Position numbers and translations under genes: made by a program. A stretch of DNA of 64,000 bases from Desulfobulbaceae bacterium (lineage in GTDB: Bacteria; Desulfobacterota; Desulfobulbia; Desulfobulbales; Desulfurivibrionaceae), in the NCBI GenBank assembly GCA_004332195.1, contig SJBG01000004.1, positions 1 to 64,000 of the forward strand. Reading direction: 5' to 3'. Below are positions 1 to 8,318 of this stretch, one piece after another. Numbering within the stretch: position 1 is the first letter of the stretch; each line of letters opens with the position of its first letter. The notes under the pieces are model-generated. The model saw only the letters and a list, made by a program, of their open reading frames with translations. It was not told the origin of the DNA and ran no database searches.

Positions 1-72
1 ACCGAGGCGGCGCGCGACTTGGGCTTCAAGCCCCGCAAGTTTGCGCTGACGGCAGAGGATGTGCCGCAATGA
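1..72 (+). CDS. C-terminal fragment of an unidentified CDS
   Basis: The window opens inside an open frame that reads 23 codons (ending RKFALTAEDVPQ) to a TGA at 70-72. Only the tail is present and no family motif can be recognised. A C-terminal 'ARDLGFKPR' stretch occurs in some NAD(P)-binding epimerase-like proteins, but this is too little to assign. It lies on the same strand as the methyltransferase that starts about 150 bp downstream. Confidence 0.5.
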   Translation, partial: TEAARDLGFKPRKFALTAEDVPQ

Positions 73-225
73 GCCAGATGGCAGTCATAATGGCAGCCTT
101 GCGGGTGTGGGCTTTTTGCTGCTCAATTGGCCACCCGCCAATAATTGGCAATTATGTGGTCAAACTAAAGGCTGAGGAAAACTTGAACCGACAGGCCGCA
201 TAGGGCCAATTCCGGAGGTAAGAGT

Positions 226-813
226 ATGCGCGGAATAGAGCAGATCCCCTGGCTGTACGACGCCTTGATGTTCGTAATCGATGTCTGCGGCCTGTCGCGG
301 TGGCGGCGCGAGCTTACCGCCGGGGTCGGGGAGCGGACTCTGGAGGTTGGCTGCGGCACGGGGCGCAATCTGCCGCACTACCTGACGCACACGAGACTGG
401 TCGCCCTTGACCGGAATTTTCAGATTTTGGGTGATGCTCGCCGCCGATTTCCCCACCTTCCATTGGTGGTGGCCAGGGTGGAAGCCCTGCCCTTTCGGGC
501 CGGGATCTTCGACTCCGTGGTAAGCAGTCTGGTTTTCTGCAGTGTCGAAAACCCCGGCCAAGGGTTGGCGGAAATCCGCCGAGTGCTTCGCCCCCACGGC
601 GAGCTGCGAATGATTGAGCACGTCCGCCATCCTCACCCCCGCGGGGCTGCCATCCAGGACCTGATTCAACCCATCTGGACCAAAGTGACCGGTGGGTGTC
701 ATCCCAACCGGGACACGGAAAGAGCGGTGGAACGCGCCGGATTCAGTATTGAGGAGAGCGGGCGAATGTCATGGGGCGTGCTGCGGTATTTCTCGGCCCG
801 ATTGCGCGGATAA
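226..813 (+). CDS. class I SAM-dependent methyltransferase (UbiE/Methyltransf_11 type)
   Basis: A protein of 195 residues with a Rossmann-fold methyltransferase core. The SAM-binding motif I is visible as LEVGCGTGRNLPHYL around residues 39-53. An acidic/aromatic motif II region (VALDRNFQILG) and the motif III-like SSLVFCSVENPGQGLAEIRRVLRPHG follow, with the post-motif LRMIEHVRHP typical of UbiE-like small-molecule methyltransferases. The start is supported by GGAGG five bases before the ATG. The substrate cannot be read from the sequence; lipids, quinones or small metabolites are all possible. The gene is convergent with the MEMO gene downstream and is not obviously part of an operon. Confidence 0.8.
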   Translation: MRGIEQIPWLYDALMFVIDVCGLSRWRRELTAGVGERTLEVGCGTGRNLPHYLTHTRLVALDRNFQILGDARRRFPHLPLVVARVEALPFRAGIFDSVVSSLVFCSVENPGQGLAEIRRVLRPHGELRMIEHVRHPHPRGAAIQDLIQPIWTKVTGGCHPNRDTERAVERAGFSIEESGRMSWGVLRYFSARLRG

Positions 814-975
814 ACCTCAAACCTCGGTTGGTCATGGCGGCGTAGCCCGCCGACCGGCGTCAACCATAATCCCCCGGCAACCATGGTTTTTCCCGATTAA
901 TCAAGAATTCATTGTTCAAATCTTCGAAAAATATGGAGTTTTTGGGTGCTTACTTTGCTCAGACACGGCGATGAA

Positions 976-1878
976 TCATGCCCTGATGACGAAACCGGCG
1001 TAGCCCACCACCTGGTTGATATCGCCGCTGACCGCCCCGGAATCAGCATAGCGTACCAGTTCGGCCTGATTGGCTCCCAATTCCAAGGCGGCGATCAGGG
1101 CGATGACGGTGGGAATTACTCCGCACATGCTGATTCTTTTTTCGACCACGGTTTGATATAGACCTCCAGGATTCAGCGCCAAAACCTGGTCGATAGCCAG
1201 GCTGTCTTTGGCGGCGGCGCTTGAGCGGCTTTCGTAATGAGTCATGTCGCTGCTGGCAGCCAACATCACCGGATGACGATAATCTTTAATGGCGGCGGCT
1301 AAAATCCGGCCGATCAGATGGCAATCGTCGTAATTGAGCCGGGCAAGACTGAGCGGGACGATGCTGAGATGGGGTTGGCGATACTGAAGGAAAGGGATCA
1401 AGACCTCCAGGGAGTGTTCAGCCAGATGGGCCCGATTGTCGATTCTGATTATCGGGTTGATTGATTGGCTGACTGGCTGGTTGGCTGGCTGGTCGATTGA
1501 CTGGCTGGAGTGCGGACTGGCCGGCGAACCGGTTTTTGCGCTGATTTTTGTACAGTGGTGGATGATCTTGGTGGCCAGCACCGAATTGATTGGCACATCC
1601 CCCATCGGCATTTCCCAAATTCCCTCGGCCATCAGGGCTGCCGACGCGCCAACCCCATGGTGGTTGGGGCCCAAAATGATGAGATCGGGCGGTACTTCCA
1701 CCTGGGCTACGGTTTCTCCGGCCACTTTTCCCGAATAAACATAACCGGCGTGGGGCATGACCACCGCCAACGCTGCCCGCGCGCTCACTCTGCCGGGAAT
1801 AAGCGCATCCAACATCTTCCGCAAGGGTTTGGCATCACCCGGATAAAACTGGTGGGCCACTGCCGGAGTTCTGATCAT
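976..1878 (-). CDS. amrB: AmmeMemoRadiSam system protein B (MEMO1 family)
   Basis: A 300-residue MEMO-like protein. The family's start (RTPAVAHQFYPGD), the 'MPHAGYVYSG' motif and the conserved 'ILGPNHHG' and 'SSDMTHYE' metal-ligand-like segments are all present. Proteins of this family accompany an AMMECR1 protein and a radical SAM enzyme in the AmmeMemoRadiSam system, whose function is not settled; neither partner lies nearby. Residues of about 115-145 hold an unusual Ser/Gln/Pro/Asn-rich insertion (SIDQPANQPVSQSINPI) encoded by a short tandem repeat and absent from ordinary family members. An AGGAG lies 13 bases upstream of the ATG. Confidence 0.88.
   Translation of the reverse strand: MIRTPAVAHQFYPGDAKPLRKMLDALIPGRVSARAALAVVMPHAGYVYSGKVAGETVAQVEVPPDLIILGPNHHGVGASAALMAEGIWEMPMGDVPINSVLATKIIHHCTKISAKTGSPASPHSSQSIDQPANQPVSQSINPIIRIDNRAHLAEHSLEVLIPFLQYRQPHLSIVPLSLARLNYDDCHLIGRILAAAIKDYRHPVMLAASSDMTHYESRSSAAAKDSLAIDQVLALNPGGLYQTVVEKRISMCGVIPTVIALIAALELGANQAELVRYADSGAVSGDINQVVGYAGFVIRA
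1456..1508. repeat. in-frame tandem simple repeat within the MEMO gene
   Basis: A run of short TTGGCTGACTGG / TGGCTGGT-like units repeated several times on the plus strand. It lies wholly inside the minus-strand MEMO frame and encodes the SQP/NQP-rich insertion. It keeps the frame open, so it reads as an expanded slippage repeat rather than a disruption. Confidence 0.75.
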
Positions 1879-1940
1879 AGTTTAGACTTAACTCCTCTGC
1901 TGTTTTTTGCCGTCAGGATCGACAACAATTCACTTTTATC

Positions 1941-2792
1941 TCAATTCTGCGTCTGCTGTTTTTTGAAATAATGGTAGGACTCATTGATTTCCTTCATCTT
2001 TTCTTCCGCTACTCGGCGAAATTCCTCGCCCAGATGATTGACCTTATCGGGGTGGTATTGCTTGCTCAAGTTGCGATAGGCCTTTTTGATCTGCTCGAAA
2101 TCGGCCCCTGGCTCTAAACCCATGGTGTGGTAATGATGAACATCACGGCTGACGGCATCGCCAACTCCGCCACGGGCCCGGGCCTGGTATTGAGCGCGAA
2201 TTGCCTGATGATCATAGGATTGAATTTCAAGAAAATCGGCAATCCGCTGGAGTATCAACAACTCCTGCGCGGAAACCTTTTCGCTAGTGTAGGAAACCCG
2301 GTAGATCAATTCCAGCAGTATCAGGCGCGGCTCATAGTCGAAGCGACGGCGGAATTCGGTCAACAGATCATCTAAGGTCAGAGTTGAAGTTATGGCTTCG
2401 CCAATCAACTCCTTGACCCAAAGCAACTGGTGATAATTGTAACCTAGGTGAATACGAAAAAACTCGTTGATGGCCGTAGTTTCGGCCCGGGTTACGGCAT
2501 GGTCGAGCTGGGCGATCCGCACCAAAATATGAACAAGCAGGAAAACAAAAATGTTGTGGATTTCGCTTTGCGACTGTTCGTAGCGCCGAATCTGACGACG
2601 AATGTAAAGGGAAAAAACCCAGGAAAAGGCCATGGCGGTCAAGACTACAAAAACCAGACCAAAGAGAATCATGCCGAAGATGTTGATCAGCCAAGGAGCG
2701 CCTCCTAAAAGCAGGGCGCCCAGGATGATCAGCAACAGGTAACCGCCGCAGCCCAGTGGTTTCCCGGCGGATTGACGCTGGTAGATAATCAC
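1941..2792 (-). CDS. membrane-anchored DnaJ-domain protein (DjlA/TerB-like)
   Basis: A protein of 283 residues. The N-terminus has two hydrophobic segments (about residues 17-40 and 44-65) followed by a helical middle region resembling the TerB/DjlA central domain. The C-terminus (about residues 215-280) is a J domain with the diagnostic HPD tripeptide in 'SKQYHPDKVNH', preceded by 'MGLEPGADFEQIKKAYRNL'. J proteins stimulate Hsp70 (DnaK) ATPase; an inner-membrane anchor is inferred. The start codon overlaps the ftsY stop (ATGA), suggesting co-translation with ftsY. Confidence 0.82.
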   Translation of the reverse strand: MIIYQRQSAGKPLGCGGYLLLIILGALLLGGAPWLINIFGMILFGLVFVVLTAMAFSWVFSLYIRRQIRRYEQSQSEIHNIFVFLLVHILVRIAQLDHAVTRAETTAINEFFRIHLGYNYHQLLWVKELIGEAITSTLTLDDLLTEFRRRFDYEPRLILLELIYRVSYTSEKVSAQELLILQRIADFLEIQSYDHQAIRAQYQARARGGVGDAVSRDVHHYHTMGLEPGADFEQIKKAYRNLSKQYHPDKVNHLGEEFRRVAEEKMKEINESYHYFKKQQTQN

Positions 2793-3931
2793 CGGCGGTT
2801 TTCCCCCGGGCCATTTTCGCGATTTTCCCCGGACGCTTCAGACGCTTCGGGTGCTTCAGACGCTTCGGACGCTTCAGACGCTTCGGGCGCTTCTCCGTCG
2901 CCCTTATCCTTCCGGCTGTCAAGAACGGGTCGGTTCCCGGGGACGGGCCGGTTAAAAAGGGCGGCGACAAATTCCCGGGGATCAAAGTCGCGCAAATCAT
3001 CCAACTGTTCACCGATGCCGATAAAGCGGATAGGGATATCGAATTCCCGACAAATATTGACCGCAATTCCGCCGCGCGCGGTGCCATCCAGTTTGGTCAA
3101 GGCAATGCCGCTCACATCCACCGCCTCATGAAACAATCGTGTCTGCGAGATGGCATTCTGGCCGGTGCCGGCGTCAATGACCAGCATGACCTCATGAGGA
3201 GCGCCGGGGATTTTCTTGGTCATCACCCGTTTGATTTTGCATAACTCTGCCATCAGGTTGACCTTGGTGTGCAATCGACCGGCGGTGTCAACAATGACCA
3301 CGTCAAAATCGCGAGGGCGGGCGTAGTCCAAAGCATCATGAACCACCGAAGAGGGATCGGCGCCTGGTTGTTGGGCCACGACAAAGCAACCCACCCGTTG
3401 GCCCCAGACTTGCAATTGCTCAGCGGCGGCGGCGCGAAAGGTATCGGCGGCCACCAGCAGCACTTTTTGCCCGGATTTTTTAAACTTGTGGGCCAATTTG
3501 CCAATCGTGGTGGTTTTACCCACCCCGTTGACCCCTAACACCATAATCACCAAGGGGCCGGAAGGCGGCATCACCAATTTAGCCGATTGATCGGTTTTAA
3601 CCAGGAGATTCTGGATAAGTTGTTGGATAATTTCCCGCAGAACTCGGGGATCACTTAAATCCTGACGCCTGACCTGTTCTCGAGCCTGTTCCAGCAGCTC
3701 GCCGGTAGTGGCGAATCCAAGGTCGGAGGTAATCATGATTTCCTCCAGTTGGGCAAAAAGCTCGGCGTCGATCACCTTTTCGCCAATTAAAAGATCGTCT
3801 ATCCGGTTGACAAAACCCGTACGAGTTCGATCCAGACGCTTTTTTAAGTGGTTGAAAAAACTTTTTTGTTTTTCCTCATCATTTTGCGGCGGAGTACTTT
3901 GGCCCAATTTTTTCTTAAACCAGTTCAGCAT
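2789..3931 (-). CDS. ftsY: signal recognition particle receptor FtsY
   Basis: A 380-residue SRP-receptor GTPase that docks SRP-ribosome complexes at the inner membrane. The NG domain is complete: P-loop GVNGVGKTTTIGKLAHKF, 'DTFRAAAAEQLQVW', 'DTAGRLHTK', 'TKLDGTARGG' and the closing 'GIGEQLDDLRDFDPREFVAALF'. The frame is open from a TTG at 3961, but ATG 3931 is preferred because AAAGGA precedes it and the product begins MLNWFKKKL as usual. Unusually, the protein continues about 55 residues past the normal end with a tail of EAS/EAP triplets encoded by a 9-bp tandem repeat. ispH lies 17 bp upstream. Confidence 0.95.
   Translation of the reverse strand: MLNWFKKKLGQSTPPQNDEEKQKSFFNHLKKRLDRTRTGFVNRIDDLLIGEKVIDAELFAQLEEIMITSDLGFATTGELLEQAREQVRRQDLSDPRVLREIIQQLIQNLLVKTDQSAKLVMPPSGPLVIMVLGVNGVGKTTTIGKLAHKFKKSGQKVLLVAADTFRAAAAEQLQVWGQRVGCFVVAQQPGADPSSVVHDALDYARPRDFDVVIVDTAGRLHTKVNLMAELCKIKRVMTKKIPGAPHEVMLVIDAGTGQNAISQTRLFHEAVDVSGIALTKLDGTARGGIAVNICREFDIPIRFIGIGEQLDDLRDFDPREFVAALFNRPVPGNRPVLDSRKDKGDGEAPEASEASEASEAPEASEASGENRENGPGENRR
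2831..2893. repeat. 9-bp tandem repeat encoding the FtsY C-terminal tail
   Basis: About seven units of GACGCTTCA/GACGCTTCG (plus-strand reading) lie at the 3' end of ftsY and encode repeated Glu-Ala-Ser/Glu-Ala-Pro triplets. The unit is a multiple of three, so copy-number change would lengthen or shorten the tail without a frameshift. Confidence 0.85.
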
Positions 3932-3947
3932 CTTGTTTTTTTTTCCT

Positions 3948-4781
3948 TTAAATAGCCTCAAGGGCCACGACCACCTGCTCGATGACCCGGGTCGGAGTTG
4001 AAGCCCCGGCGGTCACCCCCACCTTCTGATAACTCTTGAGTTTTTCCACCGCCAGTTCGTTCTCGGTTTCCACCAGGAAAACCGGGCAGGCAAGACTGTG
4101 GGCGATTTCAGCCAGGCGTTTGGTGTTGGCGCTATTGCGCCCGCCTACCACCACCAGGGCATCCACCTCGCGACACATATTGCGAACTTCATTTTGGCGT
4201 TTGTGAGTGGAATCACAGATGGTATTAAAGACTTTGCCCTCGGGGTAGCGGCGGAGAATCTCCCGGGTGATCTCCTCAAACAGCCCTTCGTCCTGCGTAG
4301 TCTGGCTGACTACAATATACGGGGTCGTGAGCTGCAGATCGTCAAGATCTCTTAGGGCGTTGACCACTACTCCGGCCACCCCGGCATGCCCCATCAGTCC
4401 TTCGACCTCAGCGTGATCTCGATCACCAAAAATCACCACGGCGTAACCGATCCGTTGATATTTATCGATAATCGCTTGAACCTTAACCACCCGGGGACAG
4501 GTGGCGTCTTCGATTGCCGCTCCGCTTGCAATCAGGCGACGCTTCTGCTCCGGCGGGACCCCGTGGGCCCGGATCACTACCGTTTTCGTGTTAACAAGCG
4601 CCACATCGGTCACAACTTCAACCCCTTTTTGCTCCAGCATGGCCAAAATCTGGGGGTTGTGAATCAAGGGCCCCAAAGTGGCGATGGAGCCCTGGCGAGA
4701 TTCCACCAGTCGCAGGGTGGTTTCCACTGCCCGCCGAACCCCCATACAAAATCCGGCGTGTTTGGCCAAGATGATTTTCAT
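3948..4781 (-). CDS. ispH: 4-hydroxy-3-methylbut-2-enyl diphosphate reductase
   Basis: A 277-residue IspH/LytB, the last enzyme of the methylerythritol phosphate pathway, reducing HMBPP to IPP and DMAPP with a [4Fe-4S] cluster. The three cluster cysteines are seen in HAGFCMGVRRAVE, DATCPRVVKV and NTICDSTHKRQNE. Substrate-binding 'AHGVPP' and the C-terminal 'VGVTAGASTPTRVIEQV' are intact. Length is normal. It sits directly upstream of ftsY on the same strand. The ispDF fusion at 35.3 kb belongs to the same pathway. Confidence 0.96.
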   Translation of the reverse strand: MKIILAKHAGFCMGVRRAVETTLRLVESRQGSIATLGPLIHNPQILAMLEQKGVEVVTDVALVNTKTVVIRAHGVPPEQKRRLIASGAAIEDATCPRVVKVQAIIDKYQRIGYAVVIFGDRDHAEVEGLMGHAGVAGVVVNALRDLDDLQLTTPYIVVSQTTQDEGLFEEITREILRRYPEGKVFNTICDSTHKRQNEVRNMCREVDALVVVGGRNSANTKRLAEIAHSLACPVFLVETENELAVEKLKSYQKVGVTAGASTPTRVIEQVVVALEAI

Positions 4782-4799
4782 GACAACTCCGTGACTAAG

Positions 4800-4958
4800 G
4801 GTCTGTGCAAAAATAAGTGTTACAATCTTTACTTGCCCTTTTGTTCACTTCCTGCGTTGCAAAAACAGTTACATAGCGTTGCTGTACGCCTATTCTTGTG
4901 CCGTTACAGTGAATAAAAAATTCGGCGTAATCTTGTAACACTTATTTCCCTGCAGCCC
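4800..4958. mobile_element. 159-bp MITE-like element with inverted ends and CTAAG duplication
   Basis: The segment between ispH and dnaB starts GGTCTGTGCAAAAATAAGTG and ends with the near inverted copy. The best-matched core, AAATAAGTGTTACAA, is perfectly repeated in inverse orientation. It is flanked on both sides by CTAAG (4795-4799 and 4959-4963), as expected for a 5-bp target duplication. It has no coding capacity. The right CTAAG contains the dnaB stop codon. This is the only copy seen in the window. Confidence 0.7.
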
Positions 4959-6335
4959 CTAAGAGCTGAGGTTAGGGGCATAATCGTGGCTGCTAAGGTT
5001 TTCAAACGTGGCAAACTTGCTAAGAAAGGCCAGCTTCACCGTGCCGGTGGGACCGTTACGCTGCTTGCCGATAATTAGTTCGGCGCTCCCGCGGTTGGGG
5101 TTGTCTTCGGCCTTGTTGTATATCTCGTCACGATAAATAAAACAGATTACGTCGGCGTCCTGTTCAATGGCGCCTGATTCTCGTAAATCTGAAAGCTGAG
5201 GACGCTTGTTGGGTCGACTTTCCAGGCTGCGATTGAGTTGGGAAAGGGCCAGGACCGGGATATTCAGCTCCTTAGCCATGGCTTTCAGGGATCGGGAAAT
5301 GTCGCTGATCTCCTGTTCTCGAGATTGGGTATTGCTGCGCCCCCGCATCAACTGGAGGTAATCCACCACCACCAAACCAATATTATGTTCACTTTTAAGC
5401 CTGCGGGCTTTGCCCCGCAGCTCCAACACGCTGATCGCCGGGGTGTCGTCGATGTAGATGGGGGTGTCAAGCAGCATATTGTAAGCCCGGGTCAGCTTGG
5501 GCCAATCGTGATCTTTGAGTAGTCCGGTGCGCAGACGCTGAGAGTCCACCCGACTCACCGAGCAGAGCATGCGCAAGCCAAGTTGCTCTTTGGACATCTC
5601 CAAGCTGAAAACCCCCACCGGGGTTTTATGAACCATGGCGATATGCTGAACCATGTTCATGGCCAAGGCGGTTTTGCCCATGCTGGGCCGGGCCGCCAGA
5701 ATAATCAGGTCGGCGGGCTGGAGACCGGCGGTTATTTTGTCAAACTCGTAGTAATCGGTGGGGACCCCGGTGAGGTGTTCCTGGCGATCATAAAGGTTTT
5801 CCACGTGCTTGAAGGTGGCGTTGATGACCGATTTCATCGGCCAGCAGGACTGGCCGCTTTTGGCGCGAGAAATTTCAAAGACGGTTTGCTCAACTTCGTC
5901 CAGCAAGGCATCAATGTCATCTTGTTCCTCGTAGCAGCGGCTGGCAATTTCAGTGCTGGTCTGAATCAAGCGGCGAAGAATCGCCTTGTCGCGCACGATT
6001 TTGGCATAATGGACGATATTGGCCGCCACCGGCACCAGGTCGGTAAGGGACGCGAGATAGGCTGGCCCCCCGATTTGTTCGAGTTTGCGGCTATCGTTTA
6101 AGGCGTTGGTGACGGTGATAAGATCCAGGGGCTCACTTTTTTCAAAGAGAGCCTCCATGGCGGCGTAGATATTGCGGTGGGCTTCCCGATAAAAATCCTC
6201 AGGACTGAGGATTTCAACAATTTTGGCGATGGCCCAATCCTGCAAAAGAACCGAACCGAGCACGCATTGCTCGGTTTCGACGTTCTGGGGCGGCAGACGA
6301 TGCATGGCGGGGCCGGGACCGGAGGCGGCGTTCAT
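4959..6335 (-). CDS. dnaB: replicative DNA helicase DnaB
   Basis: A 458-residue hexameric replication-fork helicase. The N-terminal domain begins at LPPQNVETEQCVLGS; the RecA-like domain carries Walker A ARPSMGKTALAMN, Walker B 'VVVDYLQLM' and the late motif 'LSQLNRSLESR...RPQLSDLRESGAIEQDADV'. No intein is present. It forms the end of the conserved rpsF-rpsR-DUF2232-rplI-dnaB block, 9 bp after rplI. Its TAG stop lies within the CTAAG target duplication of the MITE-like element immediately downstream. Confidence 0.97.
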   Translation of the reverse strand: MNAASGPGPAMHRLPPQNVETEQCVLGSVLLQDWAIAKIVEILSPEDFYREAHRNIYAAMEALFEKSEPLDLITVTNALNDSRKLEQIGGPAYLASLTDLVPVAANIVHYAKIVRDKAILRRLIQTSTEIASRCYEEQDDIDALLDEVEQTVFEISRAKSGQSCWPMKSVINATFKHVENLYDRQEHLTGVPTDYYEFDKITAGLQPADLIILAARPSMGKTALAMNMVQHIAMVHKTPVGVFSLEMSKEQLGLRMLCSVSRVDSQRLRTGLLKDHDWPKLTRAYNMLLDTPIYIDDTPAISVLELRGKARRLKSEHNIGLVVVDYLQLMRGRSNTQSREQEISDISRSLKAMAKELNIPVLALSQLNRSLESRPNKRPQLSDLRESGAIEQDADVICFIYRDEIYNKAEDNPNRGSAELIIGKQRNGPTGTVKLAFLSKFATFENLSSHDYAPNLSS

Positions 6336-6344
6336 TTTAGGGCC

Positions 6345-6803
6345 TTAGCGCTCGCTTTCCTCGTCTGGCACCACTTCAATCTTGATCTCGGCGACCATCT
6401 GATAACCTGTCTTGTAAGAAACCTGATAACTACCAAGGGTTTTTATCGGCTCATCCAGGATAATTTTCCTTTTGTCCACCTCGATTCCTTTAGCCGCTAA
6501 AGCGTCGGCAATATCAGCGCTGGTGATCGAACCGTAAAGCCTGTCGCCTTCACCGGTACGCCGTTCGATGATGACCGGGTTGGCAGCAATAGCCGCCGCC
6601 AACTTCTCGGCCTTGTCCCATTGTTCGGCTTTATGGGCGATGATCGCCGCTTGTTGGCGCTTGAGGATTGCGATGTTGCTCTTGGTGGCGAGAACCGCTT
6701 TGCCTTGAGGAATCAGAAAGTTGCGGCCATAGCCGGCCTTAACCTTGATCATGTCGCCAGCTTCGCCCAAGGTATCGATAGTTTCTTTAAGAACCAGTTC
6801 CAT
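6345..6803 (-). CDS. rplI: 50S ribosomal protein L9
   Basis: About 152 residues, the normal length for bL9. The N-terminal domain reads MELVLKETIDTLGEAGDMIK followed by 'VKAGYGRNFLIPQGKAVLAT', the family signature. The long connecting helix and the C-terminal 'GDRLYGSITSADIADAL' domain follow. A GTG at 6809 also opens the frame, but ATG 6803 is better spaced (8 bases) from the GGAG and gives the canonical N-terminus. dnaB lies immediately downstream. Confidence 0.95.
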   Translation of the reverse strand: MELVLKETIDTLGEAGDMIKVKAGYGRNFLIPQGKAVLATKSNIAILKRQQAAIIAHKAEQWDKAEKLAAAIAANPVIIERRTGEGDRLYGSITSADIADALAAKGIEVDKRKIILDEPIKTLGSYQVSYKTGYQMVAEIKIEVVPDEESER

Positions 6804-6831
6804 TTTCACGTCTCCATAGGGAAAAACTTGA

Positions 6832-6972
6832 GGCTATCTTGAAAAATTAGCTATTTTGTTCGAGTTTACGGCACGTAAAAAAAATTACCGCAGGCATATA
6901 GTTGATATTCCGAGGATAATTTTTTGAGCATAACGCAGAAATCGGGCGAAAGAGCAATTTTTCAAGGTGGCC
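6832..6972. mobile_element. MITE1 copy A (~141 bp, TTGA target duplication)
   Basis: First of seven copies of a non-coding element whose ends are inverted versions of GGCYACCTTGAAAAATTGCT. The internal sequence includes TTCGAGTTTACGGCACGTAA and GATATTCCGAGGATAATTTT. This copy is flanked by TTGA on both sides (6828-6831, 6973-6976). It sits between the DUF2232 gene and rplI, splitting the ribosomal protein block without hitting a gene. Confidence 0.88.
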
Positions 6973-7061
6973 TTGAGTCAGCGCCATGGTTGATCTGGTT
7001 TGATCTTTGGAAATCAGCTCACCATGGCTATTAAATTTAGCGAAATCAAAAATTCGGTCGC

Positions 7062-7982
7062 TTACTCGGTTTTGGCGCCAAAACGCTCACGAAAACCCAA
7101 GCGAAGGTCGGCCAGGCCCAGTAAGGCCAGCAGAATCAGCCCGTAACCCTGAATCAGGACCAGGGCGTAACAAATAACGCGCAACCACGTGGGAAGCTGC
7201 CAATAAGCCAGCAGATGGCTCATGATCGCCAATCCTTGCATGAAATAAAGCATGCCCAGGATCAACATTCCGTTGAGACCGACGGTGGCCAGTGGTTCAA
7301 AGCCCAAAAGCAAGAACCCCAGGGCCAAAGCCACCACCGCCACCAAATAATCAGGCAACCGCCACTGCTTGAGTTCCGGCCAGGGACTTAGGCCTGGACT
7401 CTTTTTTCGCAACAACCAGTGGCTGGCTGCAATATTGAGCCAGACCAGGCTGATCAGCGAAATCGCCAAAAAGGCCGGCCAGGCCCGGGCGATAAAGCGC
7501 CGCATATATTCAAGAGTCGCGGCGTTTTCTTCTTGACCCCAGGCGGCACTAAGGCTGTGATCAATACTTGCCAGCAAAGCCTGGGTCGGCGAGATCTCGC
7601 CGGGTCCGGTCAAGGCCCACAACACCAGCCAAAGTCCAGCGAGATAGCCTGAGCCCTTGATCCCGGCCATGGTGAGGGAATCCCCACGGCGCATAGCCCA
7701 GGCCAGGATAAAACCGAGGAGAACCATGGCCAGGCCGATAAAAAAAACGGTCATAGCGCCGGTAAACAGAGCAACTACCGCAACCAGCACCAGGGCTTGG
7801 ATCACGATACTCCGGCCTCGATTATGATCATGGACGGCCAAACGGTAGGCGATCGCCATCGGCGCCAAAATGTGCAACCAGATCATCCCCGACCATAACA
7901 GCGGTAGAGTTAGTGGCGCCGCGGTTATCAACAGGGGCGGAATTTGTTGTGCAGTAAATGATGACCGTTGCTGGTAACTCAA
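7062..7982 (-). CDS. DUF2232 (YybS-like) polytopic membrane protein
   Basis: A protein of 306 residues with roughly eight hydrophobic segments, no catalytic motif and basic loops. Length, membrane pattern and position between rpsR and rplI match the YybS/DUF2232 family, which commonly occupies this place in Desulfobacterota. Its molecular function is unknown. The start is a TTG at 7982 with GGAAG-type spacing, 17 bp after the rpsR stop, so translation is probably coupled to rpsR. Confidence 0.75.
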   Translation of the reverse strand: MSYQQRSSFTAQQIPPLLITAAPLTLPLLWSGMIWLHILAPMAIAYRLAVHDHNRGRSIVIQALVLVAVVALFTGAMTVFFIGLAMVLLGFILAWAMRRGDSLTMAGIKGSGYLAGLWLVLWALTGPGEISPTQALLASIDHSLSAAWGQEENAATLEYMRRFIARAWPAFLAISLISLVWLNIAASHWLLRKKSPGLSPWPELKQWRLPDYLVAVVALALGFLLLGFEPLATVGLNGMLILGMLYFMQGLAIMSHLLAYWQLPTWLRVICYALVLIQGYGLILLALLGLADLRLGFRERFGAKTE

Positions 7983-7999
7983 AGTCGCTTCCGCACTGC

Positions 8000-8239
8000 T
8001 TACAGGTACGGACTACCGGAGTAGGGCAATAGGGCAATCTGGCGAGCCCTCTTGATTGCTTCGGTCAATTGACGCTGATGTTTGGCACAGTTGCCATAAA
8101 TCCGCCGAGGCACGATCTTGCCCCGTTCGGTGAGAAAGCTGCGCAGGTTTTTAACATCCTTGTAGTCGATGAGCAGGCCTTTTTCACTGCAGAAGCGGCA
8201 AACTTTACGCCGACTGAAAAACTTTTTGTCTTTTATCAT
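8000..8239 (-). CDS. rpsR: 30S ribosomal protein S18
   Basis: A 79-residue bS18 with the typical core [18 protein letters not shown], '[20 protein letters not shown]' and '[21 protein letters not shown]'. The cysteine pair of the zinc-type form is retained (CRFC and GNC-KH). An AAGG lies just before the ATG. It is downstream of rpsF in the usual order; S6 and S18 bind each other on the platform of the 30S subunit. Confidence 0.96.
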   Translation of the reverse strand: MIKDKKFFSRRKVCRFCSEKGLLIDYKDVKNLRSFLTERGKIVPRRIYGNCAKHQRQLTEAIKRARQIALLPYSGSPYL

Positions 8240-8318
8240 AACCTTAAATCCTTAAAAATGGTGGCAATATCTTTTTTGGGCAGTTTGTTATGCGCCGTCT
8301 TTCTTAAGCTCGACATCT

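Noticed and set aside
1436-1738. Tryptophan-rich 100-residue plus-strand frame (WLTGWLAGW repeats)
   Set aside because: Produced by the tandem repeat inside the minus-strand MEMO gene; no SD and no homologous look.
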